Source: Dermacentor variabilis (taxonomy: Eukaryota > Arthropoda > Arachnida > Ixodida > Ixodidae). From it: a DNA stretch of 64,000 nt. The notes beneath the pieces were generated by a model. The model made no database searches and was not told the DNA's origin. It worked only from the letters and a program-made list of their open reading frames with translations. Positions 44,843 to 55,826 of the stretch are shown piece by piece. The number at the start of each line of letters is the position of its first letter. Positions within the stretch are counted from its first letter, which is position 1. The position numbers were made by a program, and so were the translations under genes. The stretch spans positions 3,662,000-3,725,999 of the forward strand of contig NW_027460346.1 of assembly GCF_050947875.1 (NCBI RefSeq), in the 5' to 3' direction.

Positions 44843-46904
44843 GACCTCTTCAATCCACGGAATGCCATTTTTTATCTGCTTCCGTGAATAAGCTTTCACG
44901 AGCGACTAGTTTTTTCCGATTCGCCTTTCCAATCGTCTCTTTCTGACGGTATTTTTCTAAAGAAAGTTTCATAACGGGCTGCGTATTGTAGTATCGAATT
45001 AAAGCAGTTTTGAGAGGCGTCGTTGCTATAGTTATTACACCCACTGCAGGAGACAATGCCGGAAAAGTAATATCGACAGAGAACCTGCACCGGCAGCAAA
45101 GCTTGGCGCCTGTAAGTTATCGCGCCGGCGTGAAAGAGCGCGCATGCAGCGGCCTTCAACGTAGGCGCCGTTACGGCTCCTTGCTTTGTGTTGCCTAAAA
45201 TCGAGCAGCGGTGGACGCCAGCGAAATGCACTAATATGAGAGGTATGGTGAATATAAGCAAAACAACATTAAGAACGAGTCTGCGTTCCGTCTCAGTGGC
45301 GCGGTTTGATGCCCCGCGGCCATCCACTACTGTTCGACAGCGCCATGTGCTAAACTACCGGCGATGCAGTCCCCTTCGTGGCGACTGTCAGCGGCAGAGC
45401 AACCGAACGGTGCACTAGAAATTTATCAAGCGTGACAAGGCCCCGCGCGAGAGAAAGGGCGAAGTCTGGCGTCACTCGGGGCACTCTCGCCGTCAGCGCG
45501 CGGAGCGAGATAGCAGCGCCCCGGTGTGGCCCCGCCGCCGCTCCGGCCACCTGTGCCGTGGTCCGTTTACTTTTTTGGCCGATAGTACATCCAGTTCCGG
45601 CTTCGCGCTATTGGCTAGTCGCTCATAGCACTTTCGGGCGACGGGCGACAATTTCTAGATTTCTAGAACCGAGCCATCTGTTCAAGCGACGGCCCGTTTT
45701 GTCGCTCGTCGCCGTCGCGCACTAAATCGCTCTCACAGTGTTTATCCCTAAGACAACTGTTTTTGCTCATGTATTGAAATGGTGTGATTATAGGTAGGTC
45801 TGGTTTTGTCTCCTGTTGCGGTTTTCGTGCACGGTGCGAAACTGAAAGGTTGCTTATGTCTACGAACTCGGTGAATTGTCGAGCAGCTAGTTATGCATCG
45901 GCATCGAATATAACGGCTGCTGTGTGGAATTACAATGGCAAGGGCGCTTTGCATATGCTTATTGTTTTGGACATGCCTGTGCATTTGCTAATATGAGTTG
46001 GTGTGTCAGAGTTATGTCATATGAATAGCTAAATAAGCCTTCCTTTGGGGGTTACAAGCGTAATGTGTGCATTTTGCTATTGCATGGCAGATCCAAATGT
46101 GTTTATCGCTTGAATATTTTTAGTAGAGAAATAAAATATCAAAATAAAATGTTGCTTTAATTCCGTGTTACCAGTCTGTCGTACACAGAACAATAGGTTG
46201 ATGTAATAAACTAATAACTGCGGTTTAACTGCAACTTTTACATGCCTTCGAGAATCTAAAATGCTAGATTTCAAACTGCAGCAGTAGTCGGGTCTGTCAA
46301 AAATGAACTCCATTGTGCAACCTCATACATGAAAATAAGTTCATGCCTTTTAGTAAGCTCAGATGCAGGCCGCAGTGAACTTTCTTGTTAGTATTGAAAT
46401 GTGGGTAAGCTTGCCATAACAAGCCTTGTTGCCCTTTTTTATAGGCACATCCATATATCCATTGAACTGAAGGACAATATTTTCATCCCTACTGAGCATC
46501 ATGTTTGCAGCTATAATCCTCAAATTATGGCTTCAGCAGTGGCACAACCAGGGATGGTGCGGGGGGCACATTGGGCACGTGCTTAGGATGTGTCACAAGT
46601 GGTGTTTGCGATACACCAGACTCATGACAGACCTATGATGTCTGAAAATGACCAATATTCAATTCATTAGCAGGAGTATTCTAACATTCGTGCCGAACGA
46701 GGATGAACTGTCCGTTATTTTTTTGTGTAAATCTAAAATTGAAGTTAATTTAGCAGTTGACTGTTGCAGTCATTTGGATGTTTTGCATACATTTCACTAG
46801 GAAGACTAAGAGCTAAGACTTTCTTTTATTACCATGGCCTTGATTGTCTTGATGTTGTTTTGCACCATGCCCTTGTGTTGACTTTTGCATATGATATTTT
46901 TCAG

Positions 46905-46981
46905 GCACCCACTTTATATAACTCAAGAAGGCAGCTGCAAGGACATGAGGATGTCAAAGAGCCAGTGCAGCGCAACTTCAT
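46905..46981 (+). CDS. Candidate exon A, copy 2
   Basis: Same acceptor and 77-nt length as 14905-14981. Reads APTLYNSRRQLQGHEDVKEP. The possible donor GTAGTG is retained. Confidence 0.35.
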
Positions 46982-48013
46982 GTAGTGCAGAGGAGCCAAT
47001 GCCAAAAAATCAAAATACATTGGCATGCAATTTGGACAAGAAAACTAGTATGTGGGTATATTGGGTGTACCATTTGACCAAATGTAAACAAAATCAAGAT
47101 ACAGTATGTTACACCAAGATGACAATTCTCACGTGCTCCAGGCAGTCATCTTAACATGGTATCTTTATGTAATGTCTCCGATTGGAAAATCAAATCAAGT
47201 ATGCTCTCTGCAGACAAACACAGCAGCAAGTGTCATTGAAAAGTTAGAAATGTGTTTTAAAAAAGCTGGTTAGTTCTGAGAAGTGACTGCTTTTTGTCTT
47301 GCCTCTCAACAGATACATCCATGTGATAAAAAAATAGTGGTACAATGAAATTGCATATTTGCTCAGTGACATGATACATACTTGCAATGAGCACGGTGCC
47401 TGTGTTTACTATAAAAAGCAACAGCCCATGCTTGGTTAGGTTAGGCCCACTACAACATGCAGGCATGGGTGATTGGCGCTTTTTTTTATTTCTGTGTCGT
47501 GAGGTTTATTGACGTGCGTATAGGTGCAATGGCACGCAGTATGGCTAGTACAAAAAAAGGGGGGGGGGGCAGATATATGTAGCTCACTGTACACGACACA
47601 GGGCAAAGGAAATCCGTGTTCAGCAACTATGTTAAATACCATGTACGCAAATTTTACAACGTTACTCATTCGAAGCGCGCACAGGTGCATATTGAAGAAA
47701 AGTTTTCCAGGGTACATAATTTAGTGCGTAATTTACACTAATTTTGCTCTAACCACAAGACATAATAATTTGAATATACTGCACAGAAAAACCTAGAGCG
47801 AATTAAATTGTGTGTCAGCTTCGTGTGTATACATATAGTCTTTCCTATGCATTAGATTTTTCGTGTAATGCATTACCAGTTGACAGCCTATCTTATCATG
47901 TGTACTCTGTTTACATTACAGTTGTTTATTAGTTTACTCATTTGTTTTGCAACTTATGAAATGCCGGTGTATATATATTTTCAACATTTGACATAACCCT
48001 GTATGTTTTGTAG

Positions 48014-48082
48014 GGACAACCCAGGACGTGCATTTCTCAGCACCCAGTCAACTGCCAGAAGTGACTCGAACACAGGCCACCA
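48014..48082 (+). CDS. Candidate exon B, copy 2
   Basis: 69 nt with acceptor TGTTTTGTAG and donor GTAAGT, the better donor of the two copies. Open in the phase carried from exon A. Confidence 0.45.
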
Positions 48083-48642
48083 GTAAGTGGACATCAGTTG
48101 CAATTTCACTTTATGCAGTTGGCTGCTGCCTTGTACTGAGGCTTTTTTTTAATGAGATGGTGGTGGCGTTCTAATGTACATTTTGGCCACAAAGGTGCGA
48201 TCAAGACTCACAGAGGCATATATAGTTGCTATTCTCTGCGAGGGACGTGTTCTCGTGTTCGTGAAGCATTTGTGTTCGGCAGTATTGTCGCCCAATGAGT
48301 CAGAGATAAACACTGTAACTCGCCACTGCCTGGAAGTAGTTGCGAGAAACACAATATATTGTGACGCTGTAAAGCTATTTCATTAATTTGAAGGAAAATT
48401 TCGCAGCAGGAAGAAAGGTTGCTATTCCAGGTAAACATGTCTTTTTCTCACAAGGTATTTAACCAAACTGTGGATGCGTGAAATTCATGACTTATGAATA
48501 GATTTTAATTCATCCTTTAGTAATGCTTCTAAAAGAGACTAGAAATAGCATGTGACTACTTCTCCAATCAGCAGATCATACACTTACAGTCATAAGTGGT
48601 AGTTCCATGCAGTCTCGCACTCTATATAACCTTTCCTTTCAG

Positions 48643-48694
48643 CAGCATTGGAACTGGCGGCTGCGTTTTCAGAAGGAGGAGTGCACTTGGCACT
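48643..48694 (+). CDS. Candidate exon C, copy 2
   Basis: 52 nt, acceptor CCTTTCAG, donor GTATAT. In the chained phase reads SIGTGGCVFRRRSALGT. Confidence 0.45.
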
Positions 48695-49143
48695 GTATAT
48701 GTATGTGTGAATTCGGTTTTCTTTGTATGTGTTGGCTCACTGACACAAACAGTGCAAAAATCAGTTGTACCATGAGGCTGATGATGCCTTCTGCTGCTAG
48801 AAATGCGGCACTTCATATTTTATAGTACTGCATGACATTTAAATCAAAGCTAGCACATAAAATGATCAAGAAAACTAACCGCTGTTATAGCTGTTTTCCT
48901 AAAAGAAAGCTTGTCCTTTATGGACTGTGTTAATCTGAGCTCTCCACCGATGTTTCAGTAGTATTATCCCTTAGTGAGAGAGATTGGGGGCAATTAATCG
49001 TGTTAGTGTTTAAATGGTGTCCTAATTATGTGTTATTTGTTCCAACAAAGTTGTCTAGATTACTTTATTGTGTAGTGTAAAGCTTATGAAACCATCAGCA
49101 ACTAGTGAGTTCCTAACATGCATATGCATTTGTCACTATACAG

Positions 49144-49224
49144 GTGGCACTCGGCTGTACCACTGCAGTGCTGCGGAAATTGCCAGCACCAGCGGCTTTG
49201 TAACAGCTGTTTCACAGCATGTCG
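49144..49224 (+). CDS. Candidate exon D, copy 2 (stop in the chained frame)
   Basis: 81 nt, acceptor ACTATACAG, donor GTATGT. The A-B-C phase meets TAA after PAPAAL. The alternative frame (RLYHCSAAEIASTSG) stays open. Confidence 0.4.
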
Positions 49225-49444
49225 GTATGTGCTAATTTATAGTTATGTTGGGATGGGTTAGTATTATGGACCACTGCTACTCTGTATTGTGACAGATCCA
49301 TATGATAAGTGATGTAATGGGCACAGCGAAAACCTGTGAATGTTTTACTATGGTACATAAAAAGGCTCTCCTTTTCGTCACTGGAGCAGGGGAGAAGAGC
49401 ATGCAGGCACTCCTGAATGTACATATATTTCAAAACATGAGAGA

Positions 49445-49447
<3 letters not shown>

Positions 49448-49509
<62 letters not shown>
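49448..49509. repeat. TA microsatellite, left of the Ty3 element
   Basis: About 30 TA units. Copy 1 has only CATATA followed by CA repeats at this place (17438-17458). Confidence 0.95.
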
Positions 49510-49510
<1 letters not shown>

Positions 49511-49512
<2 letters not shown>

Positions 49513-49999
49513 GACGCAGTGCTTTGACGATTCCCGGCCGCTTGTGTCACTCATTCAGTCGGTCATTCGCCAAGAACTTGCGAATGTAGGTCTTCCATCC
49601 ATCTGCTCCGCCAGCCGCCCTGACTTTGCTTCGTCTGCTGCCTCTGCCCCTGTTCACCGGAGCCAATACGGTCCGTATCCGAGCTATCGCAACCCGGCCG
49701 AATGGCGCACCCATGACGATAGACCCATCTGTTTTTACTGTGGACGTGTGGGCCACATCTCTCGCCACTGTCGAAGTTCCTGGCCAGCCCACTCACGACC
49801 AAGCTTTCCCGCCTACCGCCGCTCCCCACTGAATCCTCACCCGCCATCACTCTCCACCGAGGTTGAAGACGCACCTGACAACGCTCGAGCCACCGCGACC
49901 AGCCGATCGCCATCACCACATAGTCGCCGCTCCCGTTCGCCCCAGCTGCGTCGCTCTCCATCCCCAGCTTACCGTCGCCGCTCTCCGACGGGAAACTAA
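49511..49999 (+). CDS. gag: gag C-terminal part (nucleocapsid), truncated
   Basis: About 160 codons open from the TA tract, with no initiating ATG. A zinc knuckle CFYCGRVGHISRHC (CX2CX4HX4C) lies at about residues 74-87. A Ser/Arg/Pro-rich basic tail with RSPSP repeats follows, expected to bind RNA. It ends at TAA 49997-49999 directly after the heptamer GGGAAAC. The capsid region is missing apart from a final helix-like segment (LVSLIQSVIRQELANVGL). A defective copy. Confidence 0.8.
49990..49999 (+). promoter_or_regulatory. -1 ribosomal frameshift site (gag-pol)
   Basis: The heptamer G GGA AAC, in gag phase, is a canonical X XXY YYZ slippery site and is followed at once by the gag TAA. A -1 slip enters the pol frame, which is open from well upstream. 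A downstream pseudoknot was not tested. Confidence 0.7.
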
Positions 50000-50088
50000 C
50001 TGGGGCAGCTCCTGGAGGTGACGCTGCTCTAGAACACCGGCCTGAAATTCCTCTGCTGACCCTGCCTACTAATCGGAACCTTCTGGAC

Positions 50089-53000
50089 GTGGACGTGGAT
50101 GGTTTGCCCGTTACAGCACTCATCGACACTGGAGCCCAAATTTCCATCATGAGTGCGGAGCTTCGAACGCGCTTGAAAAAGGTACTTACCCCTGCTCCGA
50201 CTCGACTGCTCCAGGTCGCCGATGGTGGAACTCCGGCTGTGCTTGGAATGTGTACTGCTCGTGTCAGTGTCGCCGGTCGCCACACGTCCGTTTTGTTTAG
50301 TGTGCTTGAACGTTGCCCTCACAATGTGATCCTCGGACTCTACTTTTTGTCCGCCCATTCTGCTCTGATTGCCTGTTCCGCCGGTGTCGTACAACTTGAC
50401 TTACCCCTACCTGTTCCCATTGACCTTCCTGCTCAAGCTCCAGCTCAGCTTTGTTCCGCGGATTTTATACGCCTGCCATCTCTTGCAGCAACCTTCATCC
50501 CTGTTTTAGCCAGCCCACCTGTACCTGATGGAGACTATGTCCTCACTCCCGCGACGTCAGTCCTGCTTTCTCACAATGTCTCCTTCCCACACACCATCGT
50601 TTCTGTTGCGGACAATCAGACATGTCTTCCGATCCTAAATTTCGGACAGTGCCCGCAAGTAGTTCCTCGAGGCATGTCTCTTGCCACGTTGTCACCAACG
50701 CACGAGTGCCACATTTCTGCTCTATCTGTTGCGCCGTCTTCGACCACTGCTCATTCTGCGCCTTCTGCATCAGCCCCGACCGATGACTTTACAAAGATGA
50801 TTGCACCGGACCTCTCCACCCAACAAGCCGCACAGCTCCGTGGCCTCCTCGAGTCCTACTCCGACATTTTCGATCTGAACGATCACCCTTTGCGTCAAAC
50901 TACGGTCGTGACGCATCGGATAAATACCGGCGATGCAGCACCTGTTCGCAGACGCCCATACCGGGTGTCGCCCTCTGAACGACAAGTTATCCAGAGCGAG
51001 GTTGACAAGATGCTTGCCAAAGGGATTATTGAACACTCTTCCAGTCCGTGGGCGTCCCCTGTTGTTCTCGTCAAAAAGAAGGATAACAGCTGGCGATTCT
51101 GCGTTGACTATCGTCATCTAAACACGATCACCAAGAAAGATGTGTATCCACTTCCCCGCATTGACGATGCTCTGGATTGTCTCCACGGTGCCACTTATTT
51201 TTCATCTATAGACCTTCGCTCTGGATATTGGCAAATTGCCGTGGATGACATGGACCGTGAAAAGACCGCATTCGTCACACCAGACGGCCTATATCAGTTC
51301 CGAGTAATGCCATTTGGCTTGTGCAATGCCCCGGCGACCTTTGAACGGATGATGGACATGCTCTTGCGTGGTTTGAAATGGTCTATCTGTTTGTGCTACT
51401 TGGATGACGTCATCGTCTTCTCTTCAACTTTTGCGACACATCTTGAAAGACTTTCATCTGTTCTTTCTGTTTTTCGCACGGCTGGCTTACAGCTCAACTC
51501 GTCCAAGTGCCACTTCGGTCACCGCCAAATAACTATGCTCGGACACCTTGTCGATTCGTCAGGCATTCGCCCCGACCCCGCTAAAGTTCATGCTGTGCAG
51601 AATTTCCCTGTACCAACTTGTGCCAAAGATGTTCGCAGCTTTATGGGCCTTTGCTCTTACTTCCGCAGGTTTGTGGAAAATTTCGCCCATGTTGCCCGTC
51701 CCTTGACTGACCTCCTGAGGAAAGACGTTCCTTTCTATTGGGGCTCTGAACAAGCGTCTGCTTTCTCGCAGCTCATCACGCTGCTTACTACACCTCCTGT
51801 TCTCGCCCATTTTGACCCCTCCGCTCCGACAGAAATCCGCACTGACGCCAGTGGCTACGGCATCGGTGCAGTTTTAGCTCAACGCCAATGTGGGCACGAC
51901 CGCGTTATCGCCTACGCCAGTCGCCTCCTCTCTCCCGCCGAGCGCAATTACTCGATTACTGAGCGCGAGTGCCTCGCCCTCATTTGGGCGGTGGGCAAGT
52001 TCCGACCCTACATATATGGACGACCATTTACAGTTACAACCGACCACCACGCCCTTTGTTGGCTTTCCTCCCTCAAGGATCCCACCGGCCGCCTCGGTCG
52101 CTGGGCCCTACGGCTGCAAGAATACACCTACACTGTGGTCTACAAGTCGGGTCGTCTACATCAGGACGCCGACTGCCTGTCTCGTCATCCCGTCGATGTA
52201 CCGGACGGTTTAGTGGATGTCGCACCGATCTGCGTTCTTTCCCTCTCCGCCTTGCAAGACATTGGCGCTGAACAACGACGCGACGAGTCGTTACGCCCCA
52301 TTATCGAACGCCTGCTCTCTGCTCCGTCTGACCCGTCCCTTCACATGTTCGTACTACAAAATGGCATCCTGTATCGCCGCAACATGCACCCCGATGGGCC
52401 CGAGCTCCTAACCGTCATTCCGTCTCATCTGCAAACGATTGTACTGCAGCAACTGCACGACGTTCCCACCGCTGGACACCTTGGCGTCACGCGGACCTAT
52501 GACCGAATTCGGCGACGGTTTTTCTGGCCGCGTCTCAACCGCTCCGTCCGGCGCTATGTTGCCGCGTGTGAGTCGTGTCAACGCCGAAAAAGACCAGCTG
52601 TGCCTCCTGCCGGACTGCTGCAGCCTTTGGATATACCGGCCGACCCTTTTTTTCGCGTTGGCCTTGATCTCCTTGGACCATTCCCTATATCCGAGGACGG
52701 AAATAGGTGGATTGCCGTCGCTACGGACTATACCACTCGCTATGCCATTACTAGAGCCCTACCGACCAGCTGCGCTACAGACGTCGCTGATTTCTTGCTT
52801 CACGACGTTATCTTGCACCACGGTGCACCTCGTCAACTTCTCACCGATCGTGGCAGATACTTTCTTGCCAAAGTCATAGACGACCTACTTCGATCATGTG
52901 CTACTAAGCATAAACTTACTACCGCTTACCATCCTCAAACTAACGGTCTTACCGAACGCCTGAACCGCACATTAACGGACATGCTCGCAATGTATGTTTC

Positions 53001-53571
53001 CTCCGATCACCGGGACTGGGACATTGCTCTACCATTTGTCACGTTCGCCTACAATTCCTCGCGCCACGACACAGCTGGCTATTCACCCTTCTATCTCCTC
53101 TTCGGCCGTGAGCCGACTTTGCCTTTCGAGACACTCCTCTCGACCACGCTCGACTCGCCGACAGAGTACACTCGGGATGTAATAGCCATAGCGACCCAAG
53201 CACGCCAGATTGCCCGCATTCGTCTGTCTGCTTCCCAGACACGCCAGAAGTACCGTTACGACAAGCGCCATCACGACGTGAACTACGAACCAGGCGCTCT
53301 TGTGCTAGTATGGTATCCAGCTCGGCATGTTGGTCTTTCCGAGAAATTACTCTCGCGATACTATGGCCCTTACCGCATCCTTCGCCAGGTGACCCCTGTC
53401 ACATATGAAGTGTCTCCGCTGAATGCCACGGTGCCTTCACCCCTCTCTGACATCATCCACGTCAGCCGTCTCAAACCTTACCTTTCTTCGACCGATGAGC
53501 CGCACCAATCAGGTGCTTTTTCCGACGGGGGTGATGTCACAGTCGGTAATGTGGAAAGAAGACGACGCTGA
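50089..53571 (+). CDS. pol: pol polyprotein: protease, RT, RNase H, integrase (Ty3/gypsy)
   Basis: 1160 codons without a stop; the frame is open upstream to at least 49981, and the listed start is not an ATG, consistent with entry by frameshift. Aspartic protease DTG is at residues 13-15. RT has YPLPRIDD, SIDLRSGYWQI (catalytic D), MPFGLCNAPATFERMM and YLDD at 437-440. RNase H follows: TDASGYGIGAVL, then TDHHALCW. Integrase has an HHCC zinc site ending CESCQ, then D860 (GLDLLGPF), D920 (LLTDRGRY) and E956 (NGLTERLN), spaced D-35-E, and a GPY/F module (YYGPYRIL). No chromodomain seen. All catalytic residues are present, but the element lacks the 5' parts needed for its own replication. Confidence 0.92.
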   Translation: MDVDGLPVTALIDTGAQISIMSAELRTRLKKVLTPAPTRLLQVADGGTPAVLGMCTARVSVAGRHTSVLFSVLERCPHNVILGLYFLSAHSALIACSAGVVQLDLPLPVPIDLPAQAPAQLCSADFIRLPSLAATFIPVLASPPVPDGDYVLTPATSVLLSHNVSFPHTIVSVADNQTCLPILNFGQCPQVVPRGMSLATLSPTHECHISALSVAPSSTTAHSAPSASAPTDDFTKMIAPDLSTQQAAQLRGLLESYSDIFDLNDHPLRQTTVVTHRINTGDAAPVRRRPYRVSPSERQVIQSEVDKMLAKGIIEHSSSPWASPVVLVKKKDNSWRFCVDYRHLNTITKKDVYPLPRIDDALDCLHGATYFSSIDLRSGYWQIAVDDMDREKTAFVTPDGLYQFRVMPFGLCNAPATFERMMDMLLRGLKWSICLCYLDDVIVFSSTFATHLERLSSVLSVFRTAGLQLNSSKCHFGHRQITMLGHLVDSSGIRPDPAKVHAVQNFPVPTCAKDVRSFMGLCSYFRRFVENFAHVARPLTDLLRKDVPFYWGSEQASAFSQLITLLTTPPVLAHFDPSAPTEIRTDASGYGIGAVLAQRQCGHDRVIAYASRLLSPAERNYSITERECLALIWAVGKFRPYIYGRPFTVTTDHHALCWLSSLKDPTGRLGRWALRLQEYTYTVVYKSGRLHQDADCLSRHPVDVPDGLVDVAPICVLSLSALQDIGAEQRRDESLRPIIERLLSAPSDPSLHMFVLQNGILYRRNMHPDGPELLTVIPSHLQTIVLQQLHDVPTAGHLGVTRTYDRIRRRFFWPRLNRSVRRYVAACESCQRRKRPAVPPAGLLQPLDIPADPFFRVGLDLLGPFPISEDGNRWIAVATDYTTRYAITRALPTSCATDVADFLLHDVILHHGAPRQLLTDRGRYFLAKVIDDLLRSCATKHKLTTAYHPQTNGLTERLNRTLTDMLAMYVSSDHRDWDIALPFVTFAYNSSRHDTAGYSPFYLLFGREPTLPFETLLSTTLDSPTEYTRDVIAIATQARQIARIRLSASQTRQKYRYDKRHHDVNYEPGALVLVWYPARHVGLSEKLLSRYYGPYRILRQVTPVTYEVSPLNATVPSPLSDIIHVSRLKPYLSSTDEPHQSGAFSDGGDVTVGNVERRRR

Positions 53572-53684
53572 TGGTGGTCTTGGAGACGACGAAGAAGTGT
53601 TTTAGCAAGATCGATGCTCTACGCTTGTTGGCTCAGCCATTAAAAGCTACCTGTAAATAGACGAACGCTTCTTCCTTCCCGTAA

Positions 53685-53686
<2 letters not shown>
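53535..53686 (+). repeat. Putative 3' LTR (about 150 bp)
   Basis: Starts TGTCACAG after a purine-rich GACGGGGGTGA and ends GTAACA, giving TG..CA ends. The pol stop lies inside it. There is no 5' partner to compare, so the boundaries are tentative. Confidence 0.35.

Positions 53687-53689
<3 letters not shown>

Positions 53690-53738
<49 letters not shown>
53690..53738. repeat. TA microsatellite, right of the Ty3 element
   Basis: About 24 TA units, then CATACATACACACACA rejoining the copy-1 sequence. Confidence 0.95.
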
Positions 53739-53741
<3 letters not shown>

Positions 53742-54592
53742 CATACACACACATACAATTAAACTAAAATCAGGGACATTCCATCTTTCATATTGAATTG
53801 ACTTGTACAGCTCAAAAATACAACACAGACCACAGAGAAGCCCGCGTGTTAACAGGTTTGACACACACAATAATTCAACAGATTTGATACTTCAGGTGTG
53901 CTATTTTACGCAAGGGGGAAGGGAACGGGGATAAAACCAGAAAAAAGAATGGAGTGGAAAAGAAAGGAATCGTGCCAAAAAGCATGAGAAACATTGTGCA
54001 GCCAGGATCGCCAGCAGGACATCTAAAAAGCACTCTGATAAAATTACATACAGGGCAACCTTACGTATTGTTTGTTGCAGTCAACTCAGATCACATGCAG
54101 CCATTACTGCAATCAAATTTCCTTATGTCATGAGGGAATGATGCGGGCCGAAAAAACTGTTTAGAGCTGAAGGATTATGTTCCATGCTAGCCTCATTACC
54201 TCCTTTTTATCATATTGTTATCAGCTGCTTATGTTAGGGACAAAAAGTAAGAGTACGAGCTTTTTCCTGATTCGCCATTCCACACAACATGTCTTTGTGA
54301 CTATATGTACATGCAGATGATCCATAGATGAAAAATATTCAGTACAGTAGAATCTCATTACAAGATACACTTGGCTGTAAGAGACATCTGAAAATGATTT
54401 GGTTGGTTTTCCTATGTTTGCCACGCTAACAACACTGTACACAAGAGTCACCTTTGTTACTAACGACTTTTTAAGTATTCACTACTTCGAAGGGACACAA
54501 CCCAGACACATTCACTTCATGCACCTTGTGTGCTCCGAAGGGCGTAAAGGTCACGCAATCCTCACACAGATCAATTGCGCATGTCTCTTTAG

Positions 54593-54775
54593 CATGAACT
54601 AGAAAAGGAGGGCAACGAGGACAGTGCAGGGCAGAAAGTGTCGACAGTTGAAGCTGATGAGCGTCTAAGAGCACCTCAAAGGCACTGCGAGCAACAAGGC
54701 TTGCAAAGTGAAGTGTTTAACTTCCAGAAGTTAGGAAGGAAGCTAACACAATCTACAGTCACTAAAAAACTGTGA
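54593..54775 (+). CDS. Candidate exon E, copy 2 (open)
   Basis: 183 nt, identical in length to 18302-18484. Reads HELEKEGNEDSAGQKVSTVE, then ADERLRAPQRHCEQQGLQ, and ends GRKLTQSTVTKKL with TGA 54773-54775. Unlike copy 1 it has no internal stop. Confidence 0.5.
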   Translation, partial: HELEKEGNEDSAGQKVSTVEADERLRAPQRHCEQQGLQSEVFNFQKLGRKLTQSTVTKKL

Positions 54776-54788
54776 ATGTCTTCTTTAA

Positions 54789-55509
54789 AGGGCCCCTAAA
54801 CCACCGAGGTTGAAATTTAGTTGCGGTGTTGCAGTTGTACATGTTAAGGCAACGAACACGTAGCCACGAGAATTTTTCGAAACGGTGCAGTAATAGTGGA
54901 GCTACGTGTTTCATTATTGAAAAGTAGTCCCCGCTCATTTTACTCTTTCATCTGGTACACGCCATCTGGACAGTATCGTCTTTTCCTCGCCTAGTACACC
55001 TCCAAATGTTACGGGACAGGCCAACACCAACGAGCTCTGTTGCTGCCGCGCTGGCCCGTCGTCCTGCGACGGGTGGCGCTAATGACCTCGCCAATACAAT
55101 GGAACTGTATGGTGACTAGTTGAAGAGCCTCATAGGGAGACCCTTCTGTTGGCGTTTCTGTTCTTTGCCCCCATTGGCTGCCCACAATGGCATCGCGAGC
55201 AACGCGACGAGGAAGAAGGAGTGTGTATTTGCTTGCAGGCCTTGCCGGCAGTCGTACACTTTCGTTCGACCAATCGACAGCACCGGAAACTGGTGACATC
55301 ATCAGAGACAGCCTGGTGATGTCAGGACAAACTGGGGGGTGTAGGATAGGTCCAGAGAGTCGCACGGGGTCGTTTTCTTCATATTGTGGTGCTCCCACAG
55401 TGCTACGCACTGTGGCGTTTGGCATCGTCAATTGTGACGGCATTCTGATTTTGATGCGCGTGTTTACTTGAAATGTTCAAAAACTGTCAAGAAGTGGTTT
55501 AGGGGCCCT
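54789..55509. mobile_element. Kolobok-like MITE with TTAA duplication (copy 2)
   Basis: Same AGGGCCCCTAAACCAC inverted termini and TTAA flanks (54785-54788, 55510-55513) as the copy-1 element. Confidence 0.75.
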
Positions 55510-55826
55510 TTAAGCCACCCTGAGCAATTATTCCTTCAGATATATCTGAACATACTTTAGTGATGATGCATAATAAAGTGATCTAGTCTGGCTCCTCAGT
55601 GTTTTAAAATTTTTTGTTTCGAGAGACATGTTTCCCGTGCCTCTTGAGTATCTCTTCTAATGAGGCTTAACTGTAATGTACACACACAATTGTGTAACTC
55701 CTCCTGCAAGTATTATTCATTAAGCCTGGTCACTGATGTGCAAAGCTTGTGGTTAAGTTTTGATGTCCGTACTATTTAGAGCTATGTTTATTAATTCAGA
55801 CTGTTCTTATTGGTTCTTCGATGCAG

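Larger units (their letters stand above)
42461..45585 (-). mobile_element. Tc1-family DNA transposon with long inverted arms
   Basis: Termini CTATCGGCCAAAAAAGT are inverted at the other end and flanked by TA (42459-42460, 45586-45587). Copy 1 has the empty site GCGATGTACATCC at 13570. Inverted arms of about 0.86-0.89 kb run 42461-43322 and 44696-45585, far longer than the usual Tc1 repeats. The left arm includes the transposase stop and its last roughly 50 codons. The right arm contains a mutated mirror copy of that C-terminus. Confidence 0.9.
49510..53686 (+). mobile_element. Ty3/gypsy LTR retrotransposon, 5'-truncated
   Basis: A partial gag and complete-looking pol lie between TA tracts. 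There is no 5' LTR, primer-binding site or gag N-terminus. A short LTR-like end remains at the 3' side. Copy 1 lacks the whole block, so it arrived after the large element duplicated. How a 5'-truncated LTR element came to sit between TA runs is unexplained; recombination between TA tracts is one option. Confidence 0.85.

Noticed and set aside
42721..45327. Hydrophobic ORFs starting MDGRGASNRATETERR in both arms of the Tc1 element
   Set aside because: They are mirror images because the arms are inverted repeats. Their downstream parts differ by frameshifts, so coding is unlikely.
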